Origin: Limnochordaceae bacterium
Lineage (GTDB): Bacteria; Bacillota; Limnochordia; Limnochordales; DUMU01
Direction: 5' to 3'
DNA length: 64,000 nucleotides
Assembly: GCA_014896305.1 (NCBI GenBank)
Contig: JADBKQ010000005.1
Span: 138,381-202,380, forward strand
This document shows, piece by piece, positions 8,837 through 19,262 of this stretch. Each line of letters begins with the position of its first letter. The first letter of the stretch is position 1. The position numbers and the translations under genes are program-made. The notes under the pieces were generated by a model. It did not search any database. It had not been told where the DNA came from and was given only the letters and a program-made list of their open reading frames with translations.

Positions 8837-9292
8837 TCAACCGGGGGGCCATCTCATAGCCCGACCGCCAAGCACATGCAGATGCAAATGACGGATGGTC
8901 TGTCCGGCCTGGGGTCCTGTGTTAATCACGAGCCGGTACCCTTTCTCATCCAACCCCAACTGCCGGGCTACCCGTGCCGCCACCCATAACAAGTGCCCTG
9001 CCGTCTGCTGCGCCTGTTGCCCAGACCCATCCTTCCCCGGCCGCCCAGCCGCGGTTGCCTCCTCCAATCGATCCAATCCTTCCACATGCTGACGGGGGAT
9101 CACCAACACATGCCAGGGCGCCTGCGGATGAGCGTCCAGGAAGGCCAACGCGGCTTCGTCGGAATAGACCACCTGTGCCGGCAATTCGCCCCGCGAGATC
9201 CGGCAAAATGGGCAGTCCGTGCATTCGACCGCTTCCTCATTCGCCTTGGCTAAACAATCTCCTGCTGGTTCTCGGGCCGAATCAACGCCCAA
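8837..9292 (-). CDS. HIT family nucleotide-binding hydrolase
   Basis: 151 residues of the histidine-triad superfamily. The catalytic triad is HLHLHVLGG near the C-terminus. CTDCPFC near residue 24 gives the N-terminal cysteine pair that, with histidines, can bind zinc in Hint proteins. The family hydrolyses nucleoside phosphoramidates or dinucleotides; the exact substrate is unknown. A Gly/Gln-rich insertion (about 80-98) lengthens the middle of the domain. Start: TTG with a perfect AGGAGG seven bases upstream, and no ATG nearby. It is part of the block between mtaB and rpsU, where HIT genes often occur in Bacillota. Confidence 0.92.
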   Translation of the reverse strand: MGVDSAREPAGDCLAKANEEAVECTDCPFCRISRGELPAQVVYSDEAALAFLDAHPQAPWHVLVIPRQHVEGLDRLEEATAAGRPGKDGSGQQAQQTAGHLLWVAARVARQLGLDEKGYRLVINTGPQAGQTIRHLHLHVLGGRAMRWPPG

Positions 9293-9313
9293 TTGTAACC
9301 CTCCTGTTACACG

Positions 9314-10342
9314 CTACAGCCGCGCCACCACCCAGGACAACAGGGGCAGCTGCATGACAAAGACGACGGTGGTGGCGATCACCGCCACCGCGGCCGCCTG
9401 GGCATCTCCCGACAGCGCCTGCGCGTACATGACCGCGCTTGCCATGGTGGGCATGCTCGCTTCGATCACCAACACCCGACCCAGCAGATTGTGGGCAGGC
9501 AGCACCAACGCCACAAGCCCCATCACCAGGCCCGGAAGAACCAGCGAGCGAATGAACGTGACCAGACCCGCTTGACGCCAATTCCAGGTCGCCAGTGACA
9601 TGCCGGCGGCCCGGCTGCCGATCACCCATAGCGCCAACGGGATCGTGACCCCTCCCAATTGCCGCAGAGGCGTCAGAAGGCGTGCCGGCACGTGCGCCAC
9701 CCCGCTCACGGCCAGTAACGTCCCGGCCACGAGCCCAACAAGGTAAGGACTGAGCAGGTGTGATTGGACGGATGTGCCCCTGGCCTGCCCCAGATTCGGG
9801 GATACCGGCGTAGACACCGTCCTCGCCAACGGGGTACCGGTGCTGGCCCGTGCCACCGGCCTCCTCCACAGGTGCAACTCCGCCCCCTGGAATGAAGAGA
9901 CCGCCCACGTCCACAAGAACAGATTCGCCCCGAAGTCAAAGAGCACTACCAAAGGAACGGCCTGGGGGCCCACTAATGCCAGCGTGACCGGCAGCCCCAG
10001 GAAGATAGTATTAGGAAAAGCAGAGGCGATTGCTAGCGTACCAGCGGTGACCGGGGTAGCGCGTAGCCAACGATCCATGATGGGACGGGCCAGCACCATT
10101 CCTCCCAGGGCGACGGCGAAGCCCCCCACCACCATCCCCAACCCGCCCAATAACAACGGCCAGGTGAGACGTTCCAGCGTACTGACAAAGATCAACAAAG
10201 GACCGGTAACGTAGTAGATGACACGGGAGAGTTGAGCCTCCGTCTGGGCGTCCGTCCACCCCCGCCGCCTGGCGAGAAATCCGGCTCCCCCAAACACCAG
10301 GAAGGCGATGGCGGGGTCGAGGGTAGCTTGCCACGCAGACAC
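9314..10342 (-). CDS. AEC family transporter (auxin efflux carrier / malate permease type)
   Basis: 342 residues with about ten membrane helices in two halves, as expected of the AEC family. Recognisable segments are FLVFGGAGFLARRRGW at the start, ASAFPNTIFLGLPVTLALVG in the first half and VIEASMPTMASAVMYAQA in the second; the last is the typical substrate-site helix pair. Some bacterial members carry dicarboxylates or other organic anions; the substrate here is unknown. The central loop between halves is long and hydrophilic (about residues 165-205). Start: GTG with AGGAGG eight bases upstream. It follows the prmA-mtaB gene by 13 bases, so it is co-transcribed, although this neighbour is not usual at this locus. 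Confidence 0.88.
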   Translation of the reverse strand: MSAWQATLDPAIAFLVFGGAGFLARRRGWTDAQTEAQLSRVIYYVTGPLLIFVSTLERLTWPLLLGGLGMVVGGFAVALGGMVLARPIMDRWLRATPVTAGTLAIASAFPNTIFLGLPVTLALVGPQAVPLVVLFDFGANLFLWTWAVSSFQGAELHLWRRPVARASTGTPLARTVSTPVSPNLGQARGTSVQSHLLSPYLVGLVAGTLLAVSGVAHVPARLLTPLRQLGGVTIPLALWVIGSRAAGMSLATWNWRQAGLVTFIRSLVLPGLVMGLVALVLPAHNLLGRVLVIEASMPTMASAVMYAQALSGDAQAAAVAVIATTVVFVMQLPLLSWVVARL

Positions 10343-10355
10343 TCTTCGTTCCTCC

Positions 10356-12749
10356 TCATCCTACTCCCCTGGCATCCATCGCCAGCAGGCCGTCCTGCTT
10401 CCCCCCACTGCGCACTCCCAACAGCCGGCCGACCACCCTATCGGTTTGTACCTCCGTGATCTGAACCGGAACAATCCGGCCGGCCCATGGCTCCGACCCG
10501 CCCTGGGCTGTCGTGTCGGCAACCTGTACCCGTACATACTCACGGGTTAGCCCTTCCGCTCGCTGGCCGGGCTTTACCTGTTCGACCAATACTTCTACCG
10601 TACACCCCAGCCAGCGGCGGTGGTAAGCGAGGGCCAATTCCCTGCCGACCTCGATCAACTGCCGGGCCCGTTCGTGCCGGACCTCTACTGGCACCTGGTC
10701 GGGGAAACGGGCGGCCGGCGTGCGCTGCCGGGCGGAATAAGGAAAAACGTGCAAACGACTGAATCCCACCTGCCGGCAGACCTCGACGGTACGAGCGAAA
10801 GCCTTCTCTGTCTCTCCGGGGAAGCCCGTGATCACGTCGGTCGTCAAAGCGATCTGCGGCCAGATGCGCCGCAGCCGCTCCGCCAGCTCCACCAGCTGAT
10901 CCGCGGTGTGCCGCCGTCGCATGGCCCGCAGGATGCGGTCATCGCCGCTTTGAAGAGGCAAGTGCAGATGGGGACAGAAGGCGGGAATCGCCTGCAGACT
11001 CTCCAGCACCTCTTCTGTTACTTCATGAGGGTCCAGAGAGCTGAGCCGAAGCCGCTTCAGTCCTTCCACAGACCCCACCAGCCGAAGAAGCCGTGCCAGG
11101 TTCCAGCCATCCAATAGATCCTGACCATAGCCGCCCAGGTGAATGCCGGTGATCACAATCTCCTGGAACCCTGCTTCGACCAGGCGACGAACTTCCGCCA
11201 GTACTGCCTGGGGATCTCGACTCCGGCTCGGCCCCCTTACATGGGGGATCAGGCAGTAGCTGCAAAACAACGAACAGCCGTCCTGCACCTTGACGACCGC
11301 CCGGGTCTGCCCGGTTCTAGGCAGCGCCAGCTCCTCGTAGTGTCGCTGCCGGTATACCGGCTGCACCCAGCTCTCGACCGCCGGGGGTCGAACGGTGCCG
11401 GTCCGGAGCTGGGGGGTCAATTCTCGTAAGCGCTGCGCGAGCCACCCTGCGACCGCCCCCCGTCCCTGGCTGCCCACGACCAGCTCCACTCCGGGAAGCG
11501 CCGCCACAGCCTCGGGAGAAGCTTGGCTGAGACAGCCCATCACCACGATGGGGGCGTTCGGATTCCGTTCATGCAGTCGCCGCGTCCACTGGCGACTCTT
11601 TTTCTCGCTGACGCCCGTCACAGCGCACGTGTTGAGGCAATACGCGTCGGCCGGCCCATCGGCGTCACACGGCACCAGACCTTGCGCTTCCAATTGGCCA
11701 GCCAGGGCATCGATCTCATACTGGTTCACCTTACACCCCAGGCTGACCAGTCCAACCCGTGCCCGGCGCGCTTTCACGGCACGCCATCCGCCCTGCGGCC
11801 TCCACTCCTGTTGAATCCACCCAGCCTGCCGCAGGGCCTCCTCTACCTCTGCCACCCGGGCGGCGCTGATTCCCGACCCGATGAAGATCCCTTCCGGCTT
11901 CAGCAGCCAGTGCAGATCCCTGGTCAGTGGGACGATCACCTCTGCCAGAATGTTGGCGACCACGACGTCTGCTCGCCCCTGAGAGGCCTTGGCCAGGGGT
12001 GACCTGAGGACTTCCCAGCTGCCGGAAAGGACCTCGACTCCGCCGGCCACCCCGTTGCGCTCGAGGTTCTCCTGGCAGGCCGCCACGGCCACCGGGTCGA
12101 CGTCCACCGCCCATACGTGCCGAACGCCCAATTTGCGAGCGGCCACCGCCAAGATGCCCGAACCACAGCCGACATCGATCAAACTCTCCACCCGGGCGTC
12201 GGCCGCCGCTATACTATCTTCCAACCACTCCAGCGCTAGCTGGGTCGTGGGATGCTGGCCGGTCCCGAAGGCCTGTCCGGGGTCGAGAATCAGCCGGATC
12301 CTGTCCGGCTCCACCTCGTCCGACGGTACTTCCCAGCTGGGGCAGATCAAAAAGTGCCGGCCCACCGGCAGCGGATGGAAGTATTGCTTCCATTGCGTTG
12401 CCCAGTCCTCGGCAGCTACCCTGGATTCTTCGACGGTCATCTGGGGGCCAGGGTTGAGCCCAAAGGAGGGCAAGTTCCGCAACCAACGCTCTACCTCTTG
12501 AACAGAAACCCGCCCACCGAGCCCGGTTCGGTCGTCCTCTCCCAGCCCCGGTCTGGCCGGCCAATGATCGCCGTCCCACGGATAGTACGCAATCACTCGG
12601 GCCAAGTCGGGTGAACCGGGAACCTCGGCGACCTCAACGCCTTGTGCCCCGAGGGACTCCAAATGATAGGCCACCGCCTCCACGACAGACGGGTGTACCT
12701 GTACTTGCAGGCGCTGGTAGCTGCCCCGCAAGCTATGGCTGGGATTCAC
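10356..12749 (-). CDS. Fused L11 methyltransferase (PrmA) and tRNA t6A37 methylthiotransferase (MtaB)
   Basis: One open frame of 797 residues. Residues about 1-324 are a complete Prm[19 protein letters not shown], the SAM-binding [27 protein letters not shown] and VANILAEV; PrmA trimethylates ribosomal protein L11. Residues about 330-797 are a complete MtaB: an N-terminal 4Fe-4S domain ([30 protein letters not shown]), the radical-SAM cluster CSLFCSYC followed by IPHVRG, and a C-terminal TRAM domain; MtaB converts t6A to ms2t6A at position 37 of tRNAs. No stop or linker separates them. Start: GTG at 12749 with GGGGAGG eight bases upstream, overlapping dnaJ by 17 bases. An internal GTG at 11777 could start MtaB alone, with only a weak AGGGCGG site. 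Confidence 0.9.
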   Translation of the reverse strand: MNPSHSLRGSYQRLQVQVHPSVVEAVAYHLESLGAQGVEVAEVPGSPDLARVIAYYPWDGDHWPARPGLGEDDRTGLGGRVSVQEVERWLRNLPSFGLNPGPQMTVEESRVAAEDWATQWKQYFHPLPVGRHFLICPSWEVPSDEVEPDRIRLILDPGQAFGTGQHPTTQLALEWLEDSIAAADARVESLIDVGCGSGILAVAARKLGVRHVWAVDVDPVAVAACQENLERNGVAGGVEVLSGSWEVLRSPLAKASQGRADVVVANILAEVIVPLTRDLHWLLKPEGIFIGSGISAARVAEVEEALRQAGWIQQEWRPQGGWRAVKARRARVGLVSLGCKVNQYEIDALAGQLEAQGLVPCDADGPADAYCLNTCAVTGVSEKKSRQWTRRLHERNPNAPIVVMGCLSQASPEAVAALPGVELVVGSQGRGAVAGWLAQRLRELTPQLRTGTVRPPAVESWVQPVYRQRHYEELALPRTGQTRAVVKVQDGCSLFCSYCLIPHVRGPSRSRDPQAVLAEVRRLVEAGFQEIVITGIHLGGYGQDLLDGWNLARLLRLVGSVEGLKRLRLSSLDPHEVTEEVLESLQAIPAFCPHLHLPLQSGDDRILRAMRRRHTADQLVELAERLRRIWPQIALTTDVITGFPGETEKAFARTVEVCRQVGFSRLHVFPYSARQRTPAARFPDQVPVEVRHERARQLIEVGRELALAYHRRWLGCTVEVLVEQVKPGQRAEGLTREYVRVQVADTTAQGGSEPWAGRIVPVQITEVQTDRVVGRLLGVRSGGKQDGLLAMDARGVG

Positions 12750-14007
12750 TATGACGGCCTCCCCATCCCATCCCCAGGAGGTCCTTGAGCTTCCCCGCCC
12801 AACCGCTACCGTCCTTCTGGTTACTCTCGCTTTCCAGAGGGCCTTCCCGCTGGGTCGCGTCGGCACTCACCCGCTGGTGGCGACGATCCCGCTCAGCCGC
12901 CGCTGGCGCCCCGGCCGCCTCCAACTCTCGCAGTAGCTCACGCTGGCGGGGCGTCAGATGGGTGGGGGTGACCACCCGCACGATGACCCGCAGATCTCCC
13001 CGACCGCCGCCACGAGCGCGTGGCATTCCATGCCCGCGCAGAGTGAATGCCTTCCCGGTCTGTGTCCCTTCCGGAATCCGCAGCAGGACCGGTTCTTTGA
13101 GCGTAGGTACCTGGATCTCCGCACCCAAAGCAGCCTGCGCAAAGCTGATTGGAACCTCGCAGATCAGGTCGTCCCGTTGCCGCTGGAAGATCTGGTGCGG
13201 CCGTACCTGCACATAGACGTACAGGTCACCAGGGGGGCCGCCGTTCACTCCCGCCTCCCCCTGGCCAGCGAGCCGAATCCGGTCGCCGGTGTCGACCCCA
13301 GCAGGGATATCCACCGTGAGGTGCGTCGGCCGGCTGACCACCCCGTGACCATGACACTCCCGGCAGGGAACTTCAATGACCGTGCCCCGGCCATGGCATT
13401 GTGGGCAAGTTTGGCTCACAACCATCCGCCCAAATGGCGTTGCCCGCACCTGCTGAATCTGTCCCTGCCCGTGGCAGCTGGGGCAACGACGGGTACTTGT
13501 GCCGGGTTCACTGCGCTGCCCATGGCAATGAGGACAGATCTCGACCCGCGTGAAGTTGAGGTCCACCCGTTTGCCGGTGGCTGCCTCCTCGAGATCCAGG
13601 GTGACGTCCGCGCGGAGGTCATCGCCCCGTTCGGGTGCCATGGTGCCGCGCCCGCCAGCCCCACCACCCCCAAACAGGAAGTCGAAGAGGTCACCCAGCC
13701 CCAGATCTTCGAAGTTGATATTCCAGCCACCCGCACCAAACGGGCCTGCTCCGCCTGCGCCCCCCGTACCCGGCGTCCCCTGGGCAAAGGCCTCCGGGCC
13801 TAGCCGATCATACTGGGCCCGCAGCTGCGGGTCGGAGAGGACCCGGTAGGCTTCCGTGGCTTCCTTAAACTTCTCGGGAGCCTCCGGATCGGTCTTGTTG
13901 ATGTCCGGGTGATACTGCCGGGCAAGGCGCCGATACGCTTTCTTGATATCGTCCAAGGAAGCATCCCGGCTGACCCCCAGTACCTCATAGTAGTCCCGCT
14001 GTGCCAA
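12733..14007 (-). CDS. dnaJ: Chaperone DnaJ
   Basis: 424 residues with all type-I DnaJ parts: a J domain with YHPDINK (the HPD motif that stimulates DnaK), a Gly/Phe-rich linker (about 78-120), four zinc-finger repeats ([31 protein letters not shown]), and the C-terminal substrate domains. A hydrophilic tail of about 50 residues extends beyond the usual end. Start: TTG with AGGAG eight bases upstream. It is the last chaperone gene of the hrcA-grpE-dnaK-dnaJ operon under the CIRCE operator and overlaps the start of prmA-mtaB, which is therefore probably co-expressed with heat-shock genes. Confidence 0.97.
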   Translation of the reverse strand: MAQRDYYEVLGVSRDASLDDIKKAYRRLARQYHPDINKTDPEAPEKFKEATEAYRVLSDPQLRAQYDRLGPEAFAQGTPGTGGAGGAGPFGAGGWNINFEDLGLGDLFDFLFGGGGAGGRGTMAPERGDDLRADVTLDLEEAATGKRVDLNFTRVEICPHCHGQRSEPGTSTRRCPSCHGQGQIQQVRATPFGRMVVSQTCPQCHGRGTVIEVPCRECHGHGVVSRPTHLTVDIPAGVDTGDRIRLAGQGEAGVNGGPPGDLYVYVQVRPHQIFQRQRDDLICEVPISFAQAALGAEIQVPTLKEPVLLRIPEGTQTGKAFTLRGHGMPRARGGGRGDLRVIVRVVTPTHLTPRQRELLRELEAAGAPAAAERDRRHQRVSADATQREGPLESESNQKDGSGWAGKLKDLLGMGWGGRHSESQP

Positions 14008-14063
14008 ACAGACCGCTCCTCTCCGCCCGCTTGTGTTCGTCCCTGTCGCCGCACGTCACCCGT

Positions 14064-15932
14064 TTATGAGTGAGATCCGCCCTCGAAGGTCCGGCCCGTG
14101 CCAGCTGTCCCGCTGGTCGCATGAGTGCCGCCCGTCGTCCCGTCACTGCCAAAGGGCGCTCCGTTGGCCTGGCCGCCGCCCGCCGCCTGGGCTTGCGCCC
14201 CAGCTTCCTGGTAAATCCGGCTGGTGACCTCGCCCAACGTTTTCGTGAGGGCATCCATCTTTTCGCGGATTTGCCCGTCGTCTTGCGCTTTCAGAGCATT
14301 CTCCAGCTCTTGGCGGGCCTTTTCGATGCGCTCTTTCTCGTCGCTGTGCACCTTCGCCCCCAGGTCGTCCAGGGTCTTCTTGGAAGTGTACACTAACTGG
14401 TCGGCCTGATTCCGCAGCTCGATGCTCTCCCGACGACGCTTATCCTCTTCCGCGTGGGCCTCGGCTTCCCGTACCATCCTCTGGATATCCTCTTCCTTAA
14501 GGCTGGAACGGTTCGTGATCACGATGCTCTGCGATTTCCCCGTCGCCAGATCCTTGGCCGAGACATGCACGATTCCGTTGACGTCGATGTCGAAGCTCAC
14601 TTCAATCTGGGGTACGCCGCGAGGAGCCGGTGGGATGCCGCTCAACTGGAACCGGCCCAGCGTCACGTTGTCGGCGGCCATCGGCCGTTCACCCTGCAAG
14701 ACATGGATTTCCACCGTCGTCTGGTTGTCGGCCGCCGTAGAGAAGATCTGTTTCTTCGTCACCGGAATGGTCGTATTGCGCTCGATGATCTTGGTAAACA
14801 CCCCGCCCAAGGTTTCGATTCCCAGGGAGAGCGGCGTCACATCGAGCAACACGATATCCTTTACCTCACCGGTGAGCACACCCGCTTGTATGGCGGCCCC
14901 GATAGCAACGCACTCATCCGGGTTGATTCCTTTGAACGGCTCCTTCCCGAAAAAGTTGCGAACCAGTTCCTGCACGGCCGGCATGCGGGTAGAGCCACCA
15001 ACCAGCAGCACTTTCTGAATGTCTTGCGGCTTGAGCCCGGCATCCTCCAGCGCCCGCTTGGTAGGGCCCACGCAAGCCTCCACCAGATCGGCCGTGAGCT
15101 CGTTGAACTTGGCCCGCGTCAACGTGGTCGTCAGGTGCTTGGGCCCGGAGGCATCCGCCGTAATGTAGGGTAGGTTGATCTGGGCGGTCAACGCTCCAGA
15201 TAGCTCAATCTTGGCCTTCTCCGCCGCTTCCTTCAGGCGCTGCAACGCGTTGCGGTCCTGGCGCAAGTCGATGCCATGCTCCTGGCGGAAGCCCTCCGCC
15301 AGCCAATCGATGATCCGCTGGTCCCAGTCGTCCCCACCCAGGTGGTTATTACCGCTGGTTGCCTTGACTTCGAAGACACCATCACCGATTTCCAGGATGG
15401 AAACATCGAACGTCCCGCCGCCCAGGTCAAACACCAGGATCGTCTGGGTCTCCTGCTTGTCCAGACCGTACGCCAGTGAGGCGGCCGTCGGCTCGTTGAT
15501 GATCCGCTTGACGTCCAGCCCCGCGATGCGGCCGGCATCCTTCGTCGCCTGCCGCTGAGCATCGGTGAAGTATGCGGGGACCGTAATCACGGCTTCGGTG
15601 ACGGGGCTGCCCAGGTACGCCTCGGCATCCCGCTTCAGTTTGCGAAGAATCATCGCGGAGATCTCTTGCGGCGTGTAATCTTTGCCGTCGATGTGAACTT
15701 TGTAGTCCGTCCCCATCTTGCGCTTGATGGAGACCACGGTCCGCTCTGGGTGGAGAATCGCCTGGCGCTTCGCCACCTCACCGACCAACTGCTCGCCCTG
15801 CTCCGTGATGGTCACCACGGAAGGGGTAGTCCTGCCCCCCTCCGCGTTGGGGATGACCACCGGCTCACTGCCTTCCAAAACAGCTACACAAGAGTTGGTG
15901 GTACCCAGGTCGATACCGATAACCTTGCCCAT
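14064..15932 (-). CDS. dnaK: Chaperone protein DnaK (Hsp70)
   Basis: 622 residues, full length. The ATPase domain begins [20 protein letters not shown] and contains [29 protein letters not shown] and [13 protein letters not shown]. The substrate-binding domain follows, with [16 protein letters not shown] at the linker. The C-terminal lid ends in a Gly/Ala/Thr-rich tail. Start: ATG with AGGAGG nine bases upstream. It works with DnaJ and GrpE in ATP-driven folding; all three are in this operon under HrcA control. Confidence 0.98.
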   Translation of the reverse strand: MGKVIGIDLGTTNSCVAVLEGSEPVVIPNAEGGRTTPSVVTITEQGEQLVGEVAKRQAILHPERTVVSIKRKMGTDYKVHIDGKDYTPQEISAMILRKLKRDAEAYLGSPVTEAVITVPAYFTDAQRQATKDAGRIAGLDVKRIINEPTAASLAYGLDKQETQTILVFDLGGGTFDVSILEIGDGVFEVKATSGNNHLGGDDWDQRIIDWLAEGFRQEHGIDLRQDRNALQRLKEAAEKAKIELSGALTAQINLPYITADASGPKHLTTTLTRAKFNELTADLVEACVGPTKRALEDAGLKPQDIQKVLLVGGSTRMPAVQELVRNFFGKEPFKGINPDECVAIGAAIQAGVLTGEVKDIVLLDVTPLSLGIETLGGVFTKIIERNTTIPVTKKQIFSTAADNQTTVEIHVLQGERPMAADNVTLGRFQLSGIPPAPRGVPQIEVSFDIDVNGIVHVSAKDLATGKSQSIVITNRSSLKEEDIQRMVREAEAHAEEDKRRRESIELRNQADQLVYTSKKTLDDLGAKVHSDEKERIEKARQELENALKAQDDGQIREKMDALTKTLGEVTSRIYQEAGAQAQAAGGGQANGAPFGSDGTTGGTHATSGTAGTGRTFEGGSHS

Positions 15933-15967
15933 TCCTAGCTGCCTCCTCGTCTACTTCCCACAAATCC

Positions 15968-16813
15968 CTAGCGTCCATCGGTCTTCGCACTCTTGCCACT
16001 GGACACGACCACGAGCGCCGGCCGCAACAAGTGCTCCTTGAGGCGGTAACCTCGGCGCACCTCTTGAACCACCTTCCCCTCAGGCACCTCGGGGGATGGC
16101 TGGTAACCCAAGGCCTCGTGCACATGGGGATCAAACGTCTCCCCTTCGGCCCGGATCGGCTCCACCCCCTGGTCCTGCAACCAGTGGTGCACCTCCGACA
16201 AGACCAGCTGCACCCCTTCCGTCAGCGCCTGCCGGGCTTGGTCCACGTCATGGCTACTCGCCGCCTGCACCGCCCGTTCCAGATCATCCACCACCACCAG
16301 GAACTTCCGCACCAGCTCCCCCGTGATCTTTTGCCGCTGGGCCTCCTGCTCGGACCGGGTTCGCTCGCGGAAGCGGTCGAAATCCTGTTGAAGCTGCTCG
16401 CGGGCACGCGTCAACTGCTGCACCGCTTGCAGCGCGACCGTCAGGCGCTGGGTCAGGCTCTGGACCTGCTCCTTCAGTGCCTCAACGGTGGCTGTGTCAG
16501 CCGGTTCGGGTGGCGGCGGCTCCGTCTCTCCCGCTGCCTGCTTGGCCTGCGGCTTCGAGTTTCCCCCCGCAGCCTCTGACTCTGGGTTTTCCGCGTCAGC
16601 CTGTGACTGGGGTTTCTCCCCGACGGCCTCAGCCTCGGCGTTATCCCGGCCCGGCTGCGCCTGGGTGTCGCCCCCGGCAGCCGCCGCTGGCGTTGCCGCT
16701 TCCTCTGTTACTGGCGCCTGGGTCTCTTTGTCTCTCTGACCTTCATGCAACTGCAATGATGCGTCCTCTGCCAGCTTTCCATTGCGTAGGATCCCTTCAC
16801 CCTGATGGGCCAT
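15968..16813 (-). CDS. grpE: Nucleotide exchange factor GrpE
   Basis: About 281 residues. The conserved GrpE part starts near residue 105: a long coiled coil (ALKEQVQSLTQRLTVALQAV), DFDRFRERTRSEQ, VVDDLERAV, GVEPIRAEGETFDPHVHEAL, and a beta-wing ending in YRLKEHLLRPALVVVS. GrpE exchanges ADP on DnaK. The N-terminal region of about 100 residues is unusually long, acidic and rich in Ala, Gln, Pro and Glu. I chose the ATG at 16813; the ATG four codons upstream directly abuts the AGGAGG site and could not use it. Confidence 0.95.
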   Translation of the reverse strand: MAHQGEGILRNGKLAEDASLQLHEGQRDKETQAPVTEEAATPAAAAGGDTQAQPGRDNAEAEAVGEKPQSQADAENPESEAAGGNSKPQAKQAAGETEPPPPEPADTATVEALKEQVQSLTQRLTVALQAVQQLTRAREQLQQDFDRFRERTRSEQEAQRQKITGELVRKFLVVVDDLERAVQAASSHDVDQARQALTEGVQLVLSEVHHWLQDQGVEPIRAEGETFDPHVHEALGYQPSPEVPEGKVVQEVRRGYRLKEHLLRPALVVVSSGKSAKTDGR

Positions 16814-16873
16814 GCCGTTAACCATCCTCCTGTTTCGGTCACGGATCTGCCCCGCCCAGCGCCCGTTCCCCTG

Positions 16874-17908
16874 CTACAACATGCGCAGGGGGCGGCTCAA
16901 ATCTTCCAGAGCCTGGCTCAGCTCGGAGGCGGCTTGCTGCATCAAGGGCAGGACCCGACCGTACTTCATCCGTGTGGGGCCGATCAGCGTGATCGTGCCG
17001 ACCGGCCGGCCGCCCACGCAGTAGGTAGCCGCTACCACGGTACAATCCTGGATGACCACCTCGCGGTTTTCTCGACCGATGGTCACCGTCACTTGCTGTT
17101 CTCCCGGGCTCGTCTCTTGAGCTAGCCATTCCCCCGGACGGTTCAACACTTCCAGCAGGCGGGCAGCCCGCTCTGGCTGACGGAATTCCGGCTGGCGCAG
17201 CAGGTTGGGCCAGCCTTCCACAAACACCCGGTCCTCGTCGCTTTCTAGCAGCGCCTGGCGCACGGCTTCTACCATTTGATCATACAGATATTGGTTCATC
17301 TCGTCCCGGATCGCCTGGCGGATCGTACGTCCCAGATCCGACAGGCCAGCCCCCTGGAGCTGCCGATTGAGGATCTCCCGCAACCGCATGATCTCCCTCC
17401 GATCCACCGGAATCTTCAGATCCAGCACCACGGAGTCCACAAAACCAGGATCGGTGACGACGATCAAAAGCAACCGGACATCTCCCAAAGGCAATAGATC
17501 AATCCGCCGCACGGTCACCTGACTGACGCCTGGCAAGACAGCCAGCGTGACGTACGAAGAGAGCTGGGCAAGCCACTGTATAGCTAGTTGAACCAAACGC
17601 CGCGCTTCATGCCGGCGCCGCAGCTCCTCCGCCAGTCGCTCCAGCTCCTCCGCCCCGGGCTGATCCAGGGAGAGCAGGGAGTCGACGTAGTAGCGGTAGC
17701 CTTTATCGGACGGAATCCGTCCAGCCGATGTATGTGGCTGCTCCAGGTAGCCTTCCTCACACAGATCCGCCATCTCGTTGCGGATCGTCGCCGGGCTTAT
17801 CCCGATTCGCATTTTACGCGCCAGGGTCCGTGAACCCACCGGTTCGGCCGTGGCGATATAATCTTCGATGATGGCCTGCAAGATCTGCTCTTTACGCCTG
17901 TCCATCAT
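16874..17908 (-). CDS. hrcA: Heat-inducible transcription repressor HrcA
   Basis: About 344 residues. An N-terminal winged helix (QILQAIIEDYIATAEPVGSR, then ISPATIRNEMADL and GYLEQPHTSAGRIPSDKGYR) precedes a GAF-like dimer domain and the C-terminal VTLIGPTRMKYGRV. HrcA binds CIRCE and represses chaperone operons. The perfect CIRCE just upstream shows autoregulation. Two tandem ATGs (17908 and 17905) follow an AAGGGGG site that sits at the edge of CIRCE. An in-frame codon at 17935 would place the start inside the operator and is rejected. Confidence 0.97.
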   Translation of the reverse strand: MMDRRKEQILQAIIEDYIATAEPVGSRTLARKMRIGISPATIRNEMADLCEEGYLEQPHTSAGRIPSDKGYRYYVDSLLSLDQPGAEELERLAEELRRRHEARRLVQLAIQWLAQLSSYVTLAVLPGVSQVTVRRIDLLPLGDVRLLLIVVTDPGFVDSVVLDLKIPVDRREIMRLREILNRQLQGAGLSDLGRTIRQAIRDEMNQYLYDQMVEAVRQALLESDEDRVFVEGWPNLLRQPEFRQPERAARLLEVLNRPGEWLAQETSPGEQQVTVTIGRENREVVIQDCTVVAATYCVGGRPVGTITLIGPTRMKYGRVLPLMQQAASELSQALEDLSRPLRML

Positions 17909-17918
17909 CGATTCCCCC

Positions 17919-17945
17919 TTAGCACTCGTGACCAAAGAGTGCTAA
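17919..17945 (-). promoter_or_regulatory. CIRCE operator (HrcA binding site)
   Basis: A perfect inverted repeat TTAGCACTC-N9-GAGTGCTAA, exactly the CIRCE consensus. It lies between the predicted -10 box and the hrcA start codon, so HrcA bound here would block transcription of hrcA-grpE-dnaK-dnaJ and probably prmA-mtaB. Confidence 0.98.
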
Positions 17946-17956
17946 TACTCATCCGT

Positions 17957-17985
17957 ACCATAGCACTGGCCTGCCCCCCTGTCAA
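17957..17985 (-). promoter_or_regulatory. Sigma-A-type promoter of the hrcA operon
   Basis: On the minus strand TTGACA (17980-17985, perfect -35) is separated by 17 bases from TATGGT (17957-17962). The predicted start, near 17950, lies just upstream of CIRCE. Confidence 0.88.
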
Positions 17986-18041
17986 CGAAGGGACAGGCTG
18001 GCGGCGTCCGGCGTCGCCCCGTCCGGCTGCGATACGTCGGG

Positions 18042-19262
18042 TCAGTCCAGCAGGAACTCAGTGAAAACCTGATTCCCTACCGGCAGGCCCTTGTCGGTCA
18101 GCGCCAGCCTGCCTCCCGGCCTCCATTGCACGAAGCCTCCTGTTTCCAACCGGTCCAGTGCGGTTCCAAAGACCTGGTGTAAGCTGCAACCGAAACGCCG
18201 CCGAAACTCCTCCTCGCCAACCCCCTCCCGCAAGCGAAGGCCCATCAGGACCATCTCCTCCATCTGTTCGTGGCGGGTGAGCGGACGGACCTCAGCCAGA
18301 GGAAACTGACCGGCCGCCATGGCCGCTTCGTAGCCCAGCAGGTCGGATAGATTCCGCCAGCGAAAGGAGTCCCAATGAGCCGCCGCTCCCACCCCGAAGG
18401 CAAGCCAGTTGTCGTAGTGCCAGTATAGGAGGTTGTGCCGGCTTTCCTGGCCGGGGCGGGCAAAGTTCGAGATCTCATACTGCACGTATCCGGCCTCTCC
18501 CAACAGCTGTCGAGCGAGCTCATACTGAGCCAACCCTTCATCCTCACTGGGTAAGGGCGGCAGCCGACCGCTGGCCAACCATCCAGCCAGGGGCGTCTCC
18601 TCCTCCACGATCAAAGAATAGCAAGAAAGATGGTCCGGGCGAAGGGCCACCGCCCAACGCAAGGTCTCCTCCCACTGGGCCAGGCTCTGCCCGGGCAAGC
18701 CAAACATCAGATCGAGGTTGAGGGAGGGGACTCCCGCTTCCCGAGCCACCTCTACCGCCGCCTCGGTCTGGGCCGAGGTGTGCCCCCTTCCTAGCCGGGC
18801 AAGCAAATCGTCTTGCCGGGCCTGGACGCCAAGGCTCAGGCGATTGACTCCCGCTGCCACCAGCTGCTGCAGTTGAGGCCGGGTAACGGTCCCAGGGTTG
18901 GCCTCCACCGCGATTTCCGCTGTCGCCTCCACCGGCAGAAGCCGGCGGATGGTCTGAATCAAGCCGGCCAGCTCTTCGCCCGAATAGAGAGTGGGAGTAC
19001 CGCCTCCCAGGTATAGGGAGACAAAGCCCTCCCCCTCCTGCCCTCTCCCCTCAGCCCAGCCGGGGCACGGCAGGCCGAGGTCCGTCGCCACACTATTCTC
19101 ACCGTGCCACCAGGCCGCCCACAGATCGATCTCCCGCAAAAGGAGCGACCAATACCGCTGTCGGGCAGCCGGCCGTCGCCCGGCGCTCACGGGAAAGCTG
19201 CAGTAAAAGCAGTGGCGCTGGCAGAAAGGCAGGTGGACATAGATACCCGCCGGCGGTCTCAT
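18042..19262 (-). CDS. hemW: Radical SAM heme chaperone HemW (coproporphyrinogen III oxidase-like)
   Basis: About 406 residues. The radical-SAM cluster motif [10 protein letters not shown] lies near the N-terminus ([15 protein letters not shown]), followed by [26 protein letters not shown] and DLMFGLPGQ, all typical of HemW/HemN-like proteins. HemW binds heme and helps insert it into respiratory enzymes; it is commonly misnamed HemN. The C-terminal HemN domain contains the usual HNLLYW and GVGAAAH motifs. The ATG at 19262 overlaps the lepA stop (ATGA). A longer in-frame extension upstream lies inside lepA and is rejected. lepA-hemW-hrcA is a conserved order in Bacillota. Confidence 0.93.
   Translation of the reverse strand: MRPPAGIYVHLPFCQRHCFYCSFPVSAGRRPAARQRYWSLLLREIDLWAAWWHGENSVATDLGLPCPGWAEGRGQEGEGFVSLYLGGGTPTLYSGEELAGLIQTIRRLLPVEATAEIAVEANPGTVTRPQLQQLVAAGVNRLSLGVQARQDDLLARLGRGHTSAQTEAAVEVAREAGVPSLNLDLMFGLPGQSLAQWEETLRWAVALRPDHLSCYSLIVEEETPLAGWLASGRLPPLPSEDEGLAQYELARQLLGEAGYVQYEISNFARPGQESRHNLLYWHYDNWLAFGVGAAAHWDSFRWRNLSDLLGYEAAMAAGQFPLAEVRPLTRHEQMEEMVLMGLRLREGVGEEEFRRRFGCSLHQVFGTALDRLETGGFVQWRPGGRLALTDKGLPVGNQVFTEFLLD

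Noticed and set aside
12733-12866. prmA start upstream of 12749
   Set aside because: The upstream part of the frame is antiparallel-free overlap with dnaJ coding sequence and has no start with a ribosome-binding site; the GTG at 12749 has GGGGAGG.
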